Origin: Caballeronia sp. GAFFF1
GTDB taxonomy: Bacteria > Pseudomonadota > Gammaproteobacteria > Burkholderiales > Burkholderiaceae
Direction of reading: 5' to 3'
Length of the DNA: 37,907 nt
NCBI RefSeq assembly: GCF_023630705.1
Contig: NZ_JALQEM010000035.1
Coordinates: forward strand, 1 to 37,907
A program made the translations under genes and the position numbers. The notes below the pieces were generated by a model that saw only the letters and a program-made list of their open reading frames with translations, searched no databases and was not told the DNA's origin. Positions 15,762 through 23,825 of the stretch are shown piece by piece (the stretch's first letter is position 1; each line of letters opens with the position of its first letter).

Positions 15762-16259
15762 ATGAAAACCGTTCCTCTCGCAACGCTTACCGCGCTCGCC
15801 GCTGTAGCTGGGGGATTGCTGCCCAGCGTGTCGCAGGCTTACCCGCTCGAACAACAGCTCGACTGCAAGTCGAGCGCGCATCGCTTCATCGCGCCGCTGC
15901 GCGACGAGCAATACATCGACGCCAGCCCGATGCGCGTCGAAGCCAACTCGGTGAACGCGTTTCGGCCGACGCACGGCAGCGATCTCACCGCGTACGGCTT
16001 TCGCGTCTACGCCGTGCTGGGCTACGAACAAGGCGACGCGCTCTTCAGGCAGGGCAAGGGCGAGCCGATCAACGATTCGGCTTACGGCGTCGTCGTGGTC
16101 GGATCGAAGGAGTCGGTCGAGGCGCGCGTGCGCGATGCAGGTAGCACGGCCGTCGTCCATGAGGTGGTGCCGATGCTGATGACCGCCATCTTCTGCAACG
16201 GCAGCCCCATGCGCAACACGGCGGGCACGGTCGCGACGGATACGACCAGCAGTCATTGA
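15762..16259 (+). CDS. Secreted protein of unknown function
   Basis: A 165-residue product with a clear signal peptide (MKTVPLATLTALAAVAGG, hydrophobic core, cleavage near VSQA-YP). The mature part has two cysteines (LDCKSS and IFCNGS) that could pair in the periplasm, and an FRPTHGSDLTAYGFRVYAVLGYEQGDALF segment of beta-rich look. I do not recognise a named family, though the architecture resembles small lineage-specific Burkholderiaceae exported proteins. The frame is open upstream to 15552, but the signal peptide fixes the ATG at 15762. The 11-base repeat directly before the start may modulate translation. Confidence 0.75.
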   Translation: MKTVPLATLTALAAVAGGLLPSVSQAYPLEQQLDCKSSAHRFIAPLRDEQYIDASPMRVEANSVNAFRPTHGSDLTAYGFRVYAVLGYEQGDALFRQGKGEPINDSAYGVVVVGSKESVEARVRDAGSTAVVHEVVPMLMTAIFCNGSPMRNTAGTVATDTTSSH

Positions 16260-16399
16260 AACGGCGTTGCAAGGCGTTTCGCCGATAATACTCGCCAGAT
16301 CGACGACGCGCGCACTGTCGCGCGCCACCCAACACTTCCACACACGGAACCGGAGAACGACGCTCGCGCGCCCACTCCGGTCGACAGGAGAACGGAGAC

Positions 16400-17167
16400 A
16401 TGCCTGAAGCAGCCAACAAGAATTCGAGGATCGCGGTCGTCACCGGAGCGGGTAGCGGCATCGGACGCGCGGCGGCGCTCGCGCTGCTAGGCGATGGCTG
16501 GTCGGTGGCGCTGGCGGGCCGCCGCGCCGCGCCGCTGGAAGCCGTCATCGCTGAATCCGGCGCGGGCGAACGCGGTCTGGCCGTGCCGACCGACGTGGCC
16601 GATCCGCAATCGGTCGAACGGCTCTTTCAGGCGGCGGTGAAGCGCTTCGGACGCGTCGATCTGCTGTTTAACAACGCGGGCGTGAGCAATCCGCCGGGCC
16701 CGTTCGAGGACTGGACGCCGGAGCAGTGGCAGGGCGTCGTCAACGTCAATCTGAACGGCATGTTCTATTGCTTGCAGCAGGCGTTCCGCACGATGCGCGC
16801 GCAGTCGCCGAGAGGCGGGCGCATCATCAATAACGGTTCCATTTCCGCAAGCGCGCCGCGTCCGAATTCGGCTGCCTACACCGCAACGAAGCATGCGGTC
16901 GCGGGCCTGACGAAATCCGCATCGCTCGATGGCCGCAAGTACGACATCGCGGTCGGGCAGATCGATATCGGCAACGCGCTGACCGAACTCTCCGAGCGCA
17001 TGTCGCGCGGCGTGCCGCAGGCGAACGGCGAGATCGCCGTCGAGCCGATGATGGATGTGAAGATCGTCGGCCAGTCCGTGTTGTACATGGCGAACTTGCC
17101 GCTCGAAGCGAACGTGCTGTTCCACACCGTGATGGCGACCAAAATGCCGTTCGTCGGCCGCGGCTGA
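16400..17167 (+). CDS. Short-chain dehydrogenase/reductase (SDR)
   Basis: A 255-residue classical SDR: NAD(P)-binding TGAGSGIG (~15-22), structural NNAG (~90-93), catalytic Ser in NGSISAS and YTATK with Tyr and Lys. Arg-Arg after the second strand (AGRR) suggests NADP(H) preference; this is a family-level inference. The C-terminus lacks the usual PG-x-V-x-T loop, reading VGQIDIGNALTELSERM instead. The substrate cannot be inferred. The ATG is preceded by AGGAGAACGGAGAC. It converges on the small gene at 17173, leaving only 5 bases between the stop codons. Confidence 0.93.
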   Translation: MPEAANKNSRIAVVTGAGSGIGRAAALALLGDGWSVALAGRRAAPLEAVIAESGAGERGLAVPTDVADPQSVERLFQAAVKRFGRVDLLFNNAGVSNPPGPFEDWTPEQWQGVVNVNLNGMFYCLQQAFRTMRAQSPRGGRIINNGSISASAPRPNSAAYTATKHAVAGLTKSASLDGRKYDIAVGQIDIGNALTELSERMSRGVPQANGEIAVEPMMDVKIVGQSVLYMANLPLEANVLFHTVMATKMPFVGRG

Positions 17168-17172
17168 ACGCG

Positions 17173-17403
17173 CTATTCGGTGCGATACCAGACGCGAATG
17201 CCTGAGTACCAGTGGCTGACGCTGGTATCGTCACCGGCGCCGAAGGTCGAGAGACTTTCCACGTTCAACACGTCGATGCGGTTCTCCGCGATCCACCGGT
17301 TCGCGCGTTCGACGAGCGCCGCGCCGTTTTCGTACACGTTGCCTTTGATCAGGTGATGCTGCACTACCTGCCGCTCGAAATCTTCGTAGGCGATCTTCGT
17401 CAT
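17173..17403 (-). CDS. Small conserved-looking protein of unknown function
   Basis: A 76-residue acidic protein, beginning MTKIAYEDFERQVVQHHLI and ending in an aromatic stretch (SVSHWYSGIRVWYRTE). There is no signal peptide or membrane segment. AAGGAGACGACCG gives a strong ribosome site for this ATG, while the 64 residues open upstream are Arg/Pro-rich and look non-coding. Its stop lies 5 bases from that of the SDR gene. I do not recognise the family. Confidence 0.75.
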   Translation of the reverse strand: MTKIAYEDFERQVVQHHLIKGNVYENGAALVERANRWIAENRIDVLNVESLSTFGAGDDTSVSHWYSGIRVWYRTE

Positions 17404-17671
17404 CGGTCGTCTCCTTCTTGATGTTCTTATCGCCGGCCTGGGCAAGCTGGCGCATGTCTCGTGTGCTGATTCGAGCATCATATGGCCTGAACGATGAAGC
17501 GCGCGGGGCGGTTTACCCGGGGTTCGAAAGCCTGCGGCTTGTGAAGATCGCTCCGGGCGCGGCGTCCGAACCGGTATCACGCGAAACCGCTGCACGCATT
17601 TGGTCGCCGCCGCCGATCTTCGCTACCATCTCCCGGTGGCGTCGATACCGGCGCGGCCCTCACCTGATCCC

Positions 17672-18424
17672 ATGCCCTTCGTTTTGCTCGATCCCGCGAT
17701 GCTTGCCGGCGATCCGCTCGACGCCGAGGAAGCACTTCTTGCGCGCGCCGGGTCGGGCGATGCGGTCGCGCACATCTGGACGGCGCCCGTCTCGCTCTCG
17801 GTGCCGCGCAGCTATCAACGCTACCCGGCGCTCGCCGATGCCCGCGCGAGCTTTGCGCGGCGCGGCTGTCCGGTGTGGCAGCGTCTGTCGGGCGGCGGCC
17901 TGGTGCCGCAAGGACCGGGCATCGTGAACCTGAGCCTTGCCTATCCCGTGCGCGCGCCGATGGGCGCGCTCGCCGACACGGTCTATCTGCACCTGTGCGG
18001 CATTCTGGCCGACGCGCTGCAAACACTCGGCGTCCTCACGCATCATCAGGCGGTGAACGGCTCCTTTTGCGATGGACGCTTCAACCTGGCGTGGGGGCCG
18101 GGCAACGATGCGCGAAAAATCGCGGGCACCGCGCAGTACTGGCGGCGCGCGCCGCAACCCGCCGATGAACGCGATACGCCGCTCTACGCCGTGCTCGCCC
18201 ACGCCGTATTGCTGATCGATGCCGACCCGGTCGAAATTAACGAGCGCGCCAACGCGTTCGAAGCGCTCATCGGCAGCGGACGCCGCTATCAGGAGATGAA
18301 AGCCGTCACCGTTGCGCAGGCGCTCGCGTACGAATGCTTCGAGATTCCCGCCGACCTGCACGCGCGCGTGTGCGATGCGCTCGCCGCGCGTCTTGCGCGG
18401 GCTTCGCTGCCCGAGACAGGTTGA
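17672..18424 (+). CDS. Lipoate-protein ligase A-like (BPL/LPL fold) protein
   Basis: A 250-residue member of the biotin/lipoate ligase fold. It carries RLSGGGLVPQGPGIVNLSL, equivalent to the RRxSGGGAVyHd motif of LplA, and GRFNLAWGPGNDARKIAGTAQ, equivalent to the lipoate-binding Lys segment. Family members activate lipoate or octanoate as AMP esters or transfer it to E2/GcvH domains. The His usual after the SGGG loop is Gln-Gly here, as in distant or amidotransferase-like members, so the exact reaction is open. I start at MPFVLLDP; the frame extends to a TTG at 17600 whose extra residues look non-coding. The downstream membrane-protein gene begins 41 bases later and may be co-transcribed. Confidence 0.8.
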   Translation: MPFVLLDPAMLAGDPLDAEEALLARAGSGDAVAHIWTAPVSLSVPRSYQRYPALADARASFARRGCPVWQRLSGGGLVPQGPGIVNLSLAYPVRAPMGALADTVYLHLCGILADALQTLGVLTHHQAVNGSFCDGRFNLAWGPGNDARKIAGTAQYWRRAPQPADERDTPLYAVLAHAVLLIDADPVEINERANAFEALIGSGRRYQEMKAVTVAQALAYECFEIPADLHARVCDALAARLARASLPETG

Positions 18425-18464
18425 GCGTCTGGTTGCTGTCCGTTTCAACCGCATCGAGGTGGCC

Positions 18465-19307
18465 ATGCCGCTCAGACGTGCATCGAACGGCTTCTTTTTT
18501 GCGCTGTGGGTCGCCGTCTGCGCGGCCGCGCCCGAGTTTCTGTGGCAAGGACTCGTCTCGCTTGTCGGACACTTCTCGCTGACCGACGCCGCCGCGGCGC
18601 TTCTGATCGGCGCGATTCTCGCGTTCTTCGTCGATCCGGTGCTGGAGCGCGTGCGCGCGCTCGGCGAGGATGCGACGCACCGACGGCACAACAAGTCGCC
18701 CGCCTTCGCCGCGTGCGAAGCGCTGAGCTTTGCCGTGGTGGCCGTCTGCGTGCACGAGGCGATCACCGTGTATGTCGCCGCGAGCCATTCGAACGAGCAG
18801 GCCGGCGCGAATCTCGCGAAAGCGGTCGCGCAGGCGCTTCAATGGGCGGCGATGCCTTTCTTCATCACCATCGCGTGGCTCACGGCGCGCGGGCCGCGCT
18901 GGACGGCATGGCCGGCGGCATTGCTCGCGGTCGTGATCGGCTACCTATGCGGTCTGGCCTTCGAGTGGGGAGGGCGCGTCATCGCGACGACCTTGGTCCC
19001 TTCGGTGCTGATTCTGATCGCGGGTTCCGTGGTCGTGCGCGAGCATTGGGACCCGTCCACGTTTCGCCGCTGCGCCCGCGCGACGGCTGTGGTCGCGGCG
19101 ACATGGCTCGCGCTGACCGGCGTGCTGCAAGTCGCGCTGTGGCTTGCGCACGTACAGAGCTTTCGCATCTACACGAACGCGGAGTTCTGGAGCGACCTGC
19201 GGTTCTACATCGGCTGGGTAACGGGGCTCCTGGTCGCGCCGGGGATGGTCGCTCCGCTCGATCCCCACGCGCGCCCCGCCGACGATAGCTGGCGCCGACG
19301 CCGTTGA
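18465..19307 (+). CDS. Inner-membrane protein of unknown function
   Basis: A 280-residue protein with about seven hydrophobic segments: residues ~8-30, 38-55, 85-105, 125-145, 150-170, 175-195 and 215-240, with a final stretch near LRFYIGWVTGLLVAPGMVAPL. No catalytic motif or transporter signature stands out. The ATG at 18465 has GAGGTGGCC before it; the upstream open part of the frame overlaps the ligase gene and is rejected. It may form an operon with that gene. It converges on the glycine-zipper lipoprotein gene with 6 bases between stops. Confidence 0.8.
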   Translation: MPLRRASNGFFFALWVAVCAAAPEFLWQGLVSLVGHFSLTDAAAALLIGAILAFFVDPVLERVRALGEDATHRRHNKSPAFAACEALSFAVVAVCVHEAITVYVAASHSNEQAGANLAKAVAQALQWAAMPFFITIAWLTARGPRWTAWPAALLAVVIGYLCGLAFEWGGRVIATTLVPSVLILIAGSVVVREHWDPSTFRRCARATAVVAATWLALTGVLQVALWLAHVQSFRIYTNAEFWSDLRFYIGWVTGLLVAPGMVAPLDPHARPADDSWRRRR

Positions 19308-19313
19308 TTCGGC

Positions 19314-19829
19314 TCAGGTCGAAGGCGGCGGAGGCGGCTGGATGCCGGGCGGCGGTGGCGGCGGCGGGGCCGAGTAAGCGCCGTTCGGCGGGACGGTTCG
19401 CACGGCGCCGCTGACGGGCACTTTGTCGCCCGCCGCGTACATGCACTGGAGATACGCGTAGTCGTAGCTGCGCTGCGCGCCGTAGCCGGACGACTGCGCC
19501 GCGCCGACGCCGAACGCGCTGCCTGTCAGCAAGCCCGCGCCCGCGCCGATGGCCGCACCCGAGCCGCCGCCGAACGCCGCGCCCGCCGCCGCGCCGATCG
19601 CGGTGCCCACGACCGCGCTCCCGACCGCACTGTTGGTCGCGGCCTGATCGGCGCTGACGCCGCCGACCTGCTGGAGCGCGAACTGACGGCACGAGGCATC
19701 GTCGGCCCGGAACTGGTCGAACGTCTTGGTCGAGCCGGGAAGCGCCATGACGCTCGGCCCGCTCGGCATGACGGTGCAGGCGGACAGGCCGGTGAGCGCG
19801 AGAAGAAATACGAGCCTTCGGTAGTTCAT
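19314..19829 (-). CDS. Glycine-zipper lipoprotein
   Basis: 171 residues. The signal peptide ends in lipobox LSAC (Cys18), so the protein is lipid-anchored. The middle has a glycine-zipper hairpin (AVVGTAIGAAAGAAFGGGSG, then AAIGAGAGLLTGSAFG, ~72-107) typical of envelope proteins that insert into or line membranes. The tail is proline-rich, with runs of seven and five Pro. An FDQFRADDASCRQFA segment and YAYLQCMYAAGD supply two further cysteines. This pattern matches glycine-zipper 2TM-type lipoproteins common in proteobacteria. The adjacent Tyr/Pro-rich exported protein gene is 24 bases upstream, suggesting an envelope operon. Confidence 0.88.
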   Translation of the reverse strand: MNYRRLVFLLALTGLSACTVMPSGPSVMALPGSTKTFDQFRADDASCRQFALQQVGGVSADQAATNSAVGSAVVGTAIGAAAGAAFGGGSGAAIGAGAGLLTGSAFGVGAAQSSGYGAQRSYDYAYLQCMYAAGDKVPVSGAVRTVPPNGAYSAPPPPPPPGIQPPPPPST

Positions 19830-19853
19830 GAACGTGAATTCGTTAGCAGTTCA

Positions 19854-20198
19854 TCATTGGGTAGAGGGCGGCGACGGTTGCGCCGGCACTTCGCGCCAGC
19901 CGCCGGGGCAGTCCTTCACATACGGGTAGTACGTGCGCGATCCGTCGCAGTAGTACCAGGAACCGCTCGGCTGCGCGGGAGCGGCCGCGGCCTGTCCTTG
20001 TTCGACATACGTGGTCGGCGCGGCGGGCACCGCGACCACCGGCGCGGGCGGATAGTAGTAGTACGGCACGGGCGCCACCGGGTAATACAGCGGCGCGCCG
20101 AACCAGATACCGACATGGCCGCCATGCGCGCTCGCGGTTGTCGCCACACCAGCGGTAGCGAGCACCGACATCGCGATAAGAGCCTTCAGGCGATTCAC
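19854..20198 (-). CDS. Tyr/Pro-rich exported protein (GTG start)
   Basis: 114 residues. The signal peptide runs from the start VNRLKALIAMSVLATAGVA with cleavage near ASA-HGG. The mature part is low-complexity: APLYYPVAPVPYYYYPPAPV, then a compact C-terminal region with two Cys (YYCDGSRTYYPYVKDCPGGW). The C-terminal CDGSRTYYPYVKDCPGGW pattern recurs in small exported proteins of beta-proteobacteria. GGAG with six-base spacing selects the GTG at 20198; an internal ATG would cut the basic start off the signal peptide. It is the first gene of a likely two-gene unit with the glycine-zipper lipoprotein. The role is unknown, probably envelope. Confidence 0.8.
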   Translation of the reverse strand: MNRLKALIAMSVLATAGVATTASAHGGHVGIWFGAPLYYPVAPVPYYYYPPAPVVAVPAAPTTYVEQGQAAAAPAQPSGSWYYCDGSRTYYPYVKDCPGGWREVPAQPSPPSTQ

Positions 20199-20390
20199 GA
20201 CTTTCTCCAAAAAATTTCTTGCTCGGTTGCTTCGCGACAGGAAACTTCCGGCTTCCACATGGCCGCGACGCGTGCATTCTTCTACGCTATTCCAGTCGCG
20301 GAAGAATTTCAATTACGGCACGGCGACGCATTCTTTCGGCGTGTTACCCGGTAATAATGCGTGACAAGAACACCCGAAACCGAGGCGATC

Positions 20391-20993
20391 ATGACCGATG
20401 CAGGCGGCACGAAAGAACGCGTTCGCGTCGTCGAGACAGTCACGCTGTCCGACGACTGGTACGTGCTCAGAAAAGTGATCTTCGATTTTCGGCGCCGCGA
20501 CGGCACGTGGCAGCGGCAAAGCCGCGAGACGTACGACCGGGGCAATGGCGCGACCATCCTCCTGCACAACCCGCGTACCGGCACGGTTCTTCTGACGCGC
20601 CAGTTCCGCATGCCCGCGTTCGTCAACGGCCATGACGGAATGCTGGTCGAAGCGCCCGGCGGTTTGCTCGACGACGCAACGCCCGATGCCCGCATCCGCG
20701 CCGAAGTGGAGGAGGAGACGGGCTACCGCGTGGGCCACATCGAGAAGATTTTCGAGGCGTTCATGAGCCCCGGATCGGTGACGGAAAAGCTCTACTTCTA
20801 TATCGGCGAGTACGACGGCGCGATGCGCGTCGGCGACGGCGGCGGCGTGATTGACGAGGGCGAGGAAATCGAGGTGATCGAACCGCCGCTCACCGAGGCC
20901 ATGGCGATGATCGAACGCGGCGAGATCATGGACGGCAAGACGATCATGCTGTTGCAGCACCTCGCGCTCAGGCAAGCAGCGACACGGCCTTGA
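20391..20993 (+). CDS. nudK: NudK-like Nudix hydrolase (GDP-mannose pyrophosphatase type)
   Basis: A 200-residue Nudix protein. The Nudix helix carries the catalytic core AEVEEETGY, with both metal-binding glutamates, after the GGLLDDATPDARIR loop. In that loop the first Nudix glutamate is not at its usual place (Ala/Thr there) and the Arg before the core is Ala. Beyond it, MSPGSVTEKLYFYIGEYD is the signature of the ADP-ribose/GDP-mannose pyrophosphatase branch, and DGKTIMLLQHL closes the fold as in NudK. The ATG at 20391 has GAGG upstream; a GTG 30 bases earlier is the alternative. Its last 26 bases overlap the end of modC on the other strand. Confidence 0.85.
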   Translation: MTDAGGTKERVRVVETVTLSDDWYVLRKVIFDFRRRDGTWQRQSRETYDRGNGATILLHNPRTGTVLLTRQFRMPAFVNGHDGMLVEAPGGLLDDATPDARIRAEVEEETGYRVGHIEKIFEAFMSPGSVTEKLYFYIGEYDGAMRVGDGGGVIDEGEEIEVIEPPLTEAMAMIERGEIMDGKTIMLLQHLALRQAATRP

Positions 20994-22116
20994 CCTGCGC
21001 CCACACGGGCATGCCGGGCGCGATATGCAAGCGATCCAGCGAGTAGCGCGTCACGCGGGCGAGCAGCGGCGAGCCGTCCACGTCCAGCCGCACGACCGCC
21101 TGCGACGGATTCGCGTCTTCGGCAATGGCCGTTACCGTCGCGGACAGCACGTTCAGCACGCTGCTTAGCGTATGGTCATGGCCGCCGGTGATCAGGCTCA
21201 CGTCGCGCGCCTTCACCGCGACGCGCATCGGCTTGCCTTGCGCGACGGGGTCGTGCAGCACGCGCAGCGTCGCGCGTTCTCCCGGCAGCGCGAGCGTCAG
21301 CAGCCGATACCGCGCGTCGTAGCTCGCGACGATGCCTTCCAGCACCACGGAGGCATCGTCGGCGAGGGCGATCGGCAGGTCGAGCCGGGCGAGCGTCTCG
21401 CTAATCGGACCGCTCGCCAGCGCGCGGCCCGCGTCGAGCAGCACGAGATGATCCGCAAGTCGCGCGACTTCCTCGGGCGCGTGGCTCACGTAAAGCATCG
21501 GGATATCGAGCTCGTCGTGCAGGCGCTCGAGATACGGCAGGATTTCGAGCTTGCGCTTGTGGTCCAGCGACGCGAGCGGCTCGTCGAGCAGCAACAGACG
21601 CGGGCTCGTCAGCAGCGCCCGCGCGATGCCCACGCGTTGCCGCTCGCCGCCCGACAAACCCGCCGGCATCCGTTCGAGCAAATGCGCGATCCCGAGCAGT
21701 TCCGCGGCCTGCGCGAGATCGACGCGGCGTGTTGCGGGCGGCACGCGCTTGAGCCCGAATCGCAGGTTCTCTTCGACGCTCAGGTGCGGAAAAAGGCTCG
21801 CTTCCTGAAAGACGTAGCCGAGCGCGCGCCGATGCGTCGGCAGGAAAACGCGGCGCTCGGCGTCGAGCCACACGTCGCCGTTCACGACGAGCCGCCCGCG
21901 CGTCGGGCGCGCGAGCCCGGCGATGCAGCGCAACAGCGTGGTCTTGCCCGATCCGGACTGGCCGAAGATCGCGGTGACGCCGCGCCCCGGCAGGTTCAGG
22001 TCGACATCGAGCGAAAAGCTGCCGTGTTCGACGACGAAGCGCGCTTCGATGGCCGCGTGCGTCGCGCCGCTGCGCGCGCCGTCGAGCATGAGCGGAGATG
22101 ACGTGAGTTCAGACAT
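20968..22116 (-). CDS. modC: Molybdate ABC transporter ATP-binding protein
   Basis: A 382-residue ModC. The ATPase has Walker A GQSGSGKTT, Q-loop FQEASLFPHLSV, signature LSGGERQRVGIARALL, Walker B LLLLDEPLASLD and H-loop VSHAPEEV. The C-terminal ~120 residues form a Mop/TOBE domain (SSVLNVLSATVTAI, QAVVRLDVDGSPLLARVT) that binds oxyanion and gates transport. The first 25 residues are an extra non-conserved leader, and an internal start near the conserved IEARFVVEHGSF is possible. It overlaps modB by 8 bases, so translation is coupled. The order modA-modB-modC matches the standard operon. Its 3' end overlaps nudK tail to tail. Confidence 0.96.
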   Translation of the reverse strand: MSELTSSPLMLDGARSGATHAAIEARFVVEHGSFSLDVDLNLPGRGVTAIFGQSGSGKTTLLRCIAGLARPTRGRLVVNGDVWLDAERRVFLPTHRRALGYVFQEASLFPHLSVEENLRFGLKRVPPATRRVDLAQAAELLGIAHLLERMPAGLSGGERQRVGIARALLTSPRLLLLDEPLASLDHKRKLEILPYLERLHDELDIPMLYVSHAPEEVARLADHLVLLDAGRALASGPISETLARLDLPIALADDASVVLEGIVASYDARYRLLTLALPGERATLRVLHDPVAQGKPMRVAVKARDVSLITGGHDHTLSSVLNVLSATVTAIAEDANPSQAVVRLDVDGSPLLARVTRYSLDRLHIAPGMPVWAQVKAVSLLA

Positions 22117-22789
22117 GCGCCGCCGCCGTCCGGCGAGTCGAATAGAGCAGAAGAAGCACGACGAACGAGAACAGCACCATGCCGAGCGCGAGCCAGTGCG
22201 CCTGCGCGTATTCCAGGGCTTCGACGTGATCGAAAATCTGCACGGAGACCACGCGCGTGCGCCCCGGAATGTTGCCCCCGATCATCAGCACGACGCCGAA
22301 TTCGCCCACGGTATGCGCAAAGCCGAGAATCGTCGCCGTGACGATGCCCGGCCGCGCAAGCGGCAGCGCCACCGTGAAAAACGTGTCCCAGGGACCCGCG
22401 CGCAGCGTCGCGGCGGCTTCGAGCGGCCGGCGGCCGATGGCTTCGAACGCGTTTTGCAGCGGCTGCACGACGAACGGCAGCGAATAAATCACCGAACCCA
22501 CGACGAGCCCGGCGAACGTGAACGGCAAGAGACCGATGCCCGCCGCCTGCGTGAGCTTGCCGACAATGCCGTTCGGCCCCATCAGCACGAGCAGATAGAA
22601 GCCGATGACCGTCGGCGGCAGCACGAGCGGCAACGCGACGACCGCGCCGACCGGGCCCTTCATGCGCGAAGCGGTGCGCGCGAGCCACCACGCGACCGGC
22701 GTGCCGATGACGAGCAGCAGCACCGTCGCGAGCGACGCGAGTTCGAGCGTCAGCGCGATTGCCTGTAGGTCGGCGGAATCGATCGGCAT
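22109..22789 (-). CDS. modB: Molybdate ABC transporter permease
   Basis: A 226-residue permease with five to six membrane helices and the EAA loop (LEAAATLRAGPWDTFFTVALP) that docks ModC. PLVLPPTVIGFYLL and GEFGVVLMIGGNIPG are strongly ModB-like. It forms the homodimeric channel for molybdate import. It starts 7 bases after the modA stop and ends inside the modC start. Confidence 0.96.
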   Translation of the reverse strand: MPIDSADLQAIALTLELASLATVLLLVIGTPVAWWLARTASRMKGPVGAVVALPLVLPPTVIGFYLLVLMGPNGIVGKLTQAAGIGLLPFTFAGLVVGSVIYSLPFVVQPLQNAFEAIGRRPLEAAATLRAGPWDTFFTVALPLARPGIVTATILGFAHTVGEFGVVLMIGGNIPGRTRVVSVQIFDHVEALEYAQAHWLALGMVLFSFVVLLLLYSTRRTAAAHV

Positions 22790-22796
22790 GGTCCGC

Positions 22797-23564
22797 TCAG
22801 AGCTGATAACCGAACGATTTGATGACCGCCGCAGCCTTCGGACCCTTCAGATAGTCTTCGAACTGCTTCGCGACCGGATTGTCCCGGCCCTTGCTCAAGA
22901 TCACCGCGTCCTGCTTGATGGGCTCGTGCAGCGAGGCGGGCACGATCCACGCCGAACCGCCGCTGATTTTGCCGTTCTTGTAGATCTGCGACAGCGCGAC
23001 GAAGCCGAGTTCCGCGTTGCCCGTAGCGACGAACTGGTGCGCCTGCGAGATGTTTTGTCCTTCCACGATTTTCGACGCGACGGCTTGCGTCAACCCGAGC
23101 TTGTCGAGCGCCTGCCTCGCGGCGAGCCCGTAAGGCGCCGCCTTTGGATTCGCTATCGCAAGGTGCGCGAACTGGTTCTTCTTTAGTACTTTGCCCTCGT
23201 CGTCCACGTAGCCGTCTTTCGCCGACCACAGCGCGAGCGCGCCCGTCGCGTAGGTGAAGCGGCTGCCCGGCACGGTCAGACCTTCGGTTTCGAGTTTGGC
23301 GGGCGTGGTGTCGTCGGCGGCGAGGAACACTTCGAACGGCGCGCCGTTCTTAATCTGCGCATAGAACTGCCCGGTCGCGCCATACGAGGCGACGACCTTG
23401 TTGCCCGTGTCCTTCTCGAAGTCGGCGGCAATGGCCTGCATGGGCGCCGTGAAATTGGCGGCGACCGCGACCTGCACTTCGCCGGCGAACGCAGCGGACG
23501 CGGCCATGCAGATTGCGAGCGGAAGCAACGTGCCAAGCATTCTGCGCATGAAACGGGTCTTCAC
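22797..23564 (-). CDS. modA: Molybdate-binding periplasmic protein
   Basis: 255 residues. The signal peptide (VKTRFMRRMLGTLLPLAIC, cleaved near AFA-GEV) directs it to the periplasm. The mature start VQVAVAANFTAPM and the SYGATGQFYAQI loop are the molybdate-binding ModA hallmarks, with IVEGQNISQAHQFVATGNA further on. I start at the GTG because AGGAG lies 7 bases before it; the ATG at 23549 is an alternative. It delivers molybdate to ModBC for molybdenum cofactor enzymes. A ModE-type operator lies 65 bases upstream. Confidence 0.96.
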   Translation of the reverse strand: MKTRFMRRMLGTLLPLAICMAASAAFAGEVQVAVAANFTAPMQAIAADFEKDTGNKVVASYGATGQFYAQIKNGAPFEVFLAADDTTPAKLETEGLTVPGSRFTYATGALALWSAKDGYVDDEGKVLKKNQFAHLAIANPKAAPYGLAARQALDKLGLTQAVASKIVEGQNISQAHQFVATGNAELGFVALSQIYKNGKISGGSAWIVPASLHEPIKQDAVILSKGRDNPVAKQFEDYLKGPKAAAVIKSFGYQL

Positions 23565-23628
23565 GTAACGGCTCCTGTTTTTCTTCGTCGTATTGGTAGG
23601 TCGCGGCATCTTTGGCCGGACGAGGCTG

Positions 23629-23652
23629 CGTAATATAGCCGAATATATTACG
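23629..23652. promoter_or_regulatory. ModE-type operator (Mo-box) upstream of modABC
   Basis: CGTAATATA-N6-TATATTACG is a perfect 9-bp inverted repeat with a 6-base spacer. It is very close to the ModE/Mop consensus CGNTATATA-N6-TATATNNCG known from enterics and Rhodobacter. It would repress modABC when molybdate is plentiful. No modE gene is in the window, so the regulator is presumably encoded elsewhere. Confidence 0.85.
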
Positions 23653-23825
23653 CGCGTTCGTGACATGATGAGGATCCAGCGGGCGCTGGCTTCGTGTGAG
23701 CCTGCCTCACAGGAAGCGGTTGACCGCGATTACGGTTATCGACGAAACTGTGCCAGATGGCGCGATTCTCGCGCCCGTGAGAAATGAGTGCTACTCACAT
23801 GCTGCGGCAAACGAGGAGACAAGAC

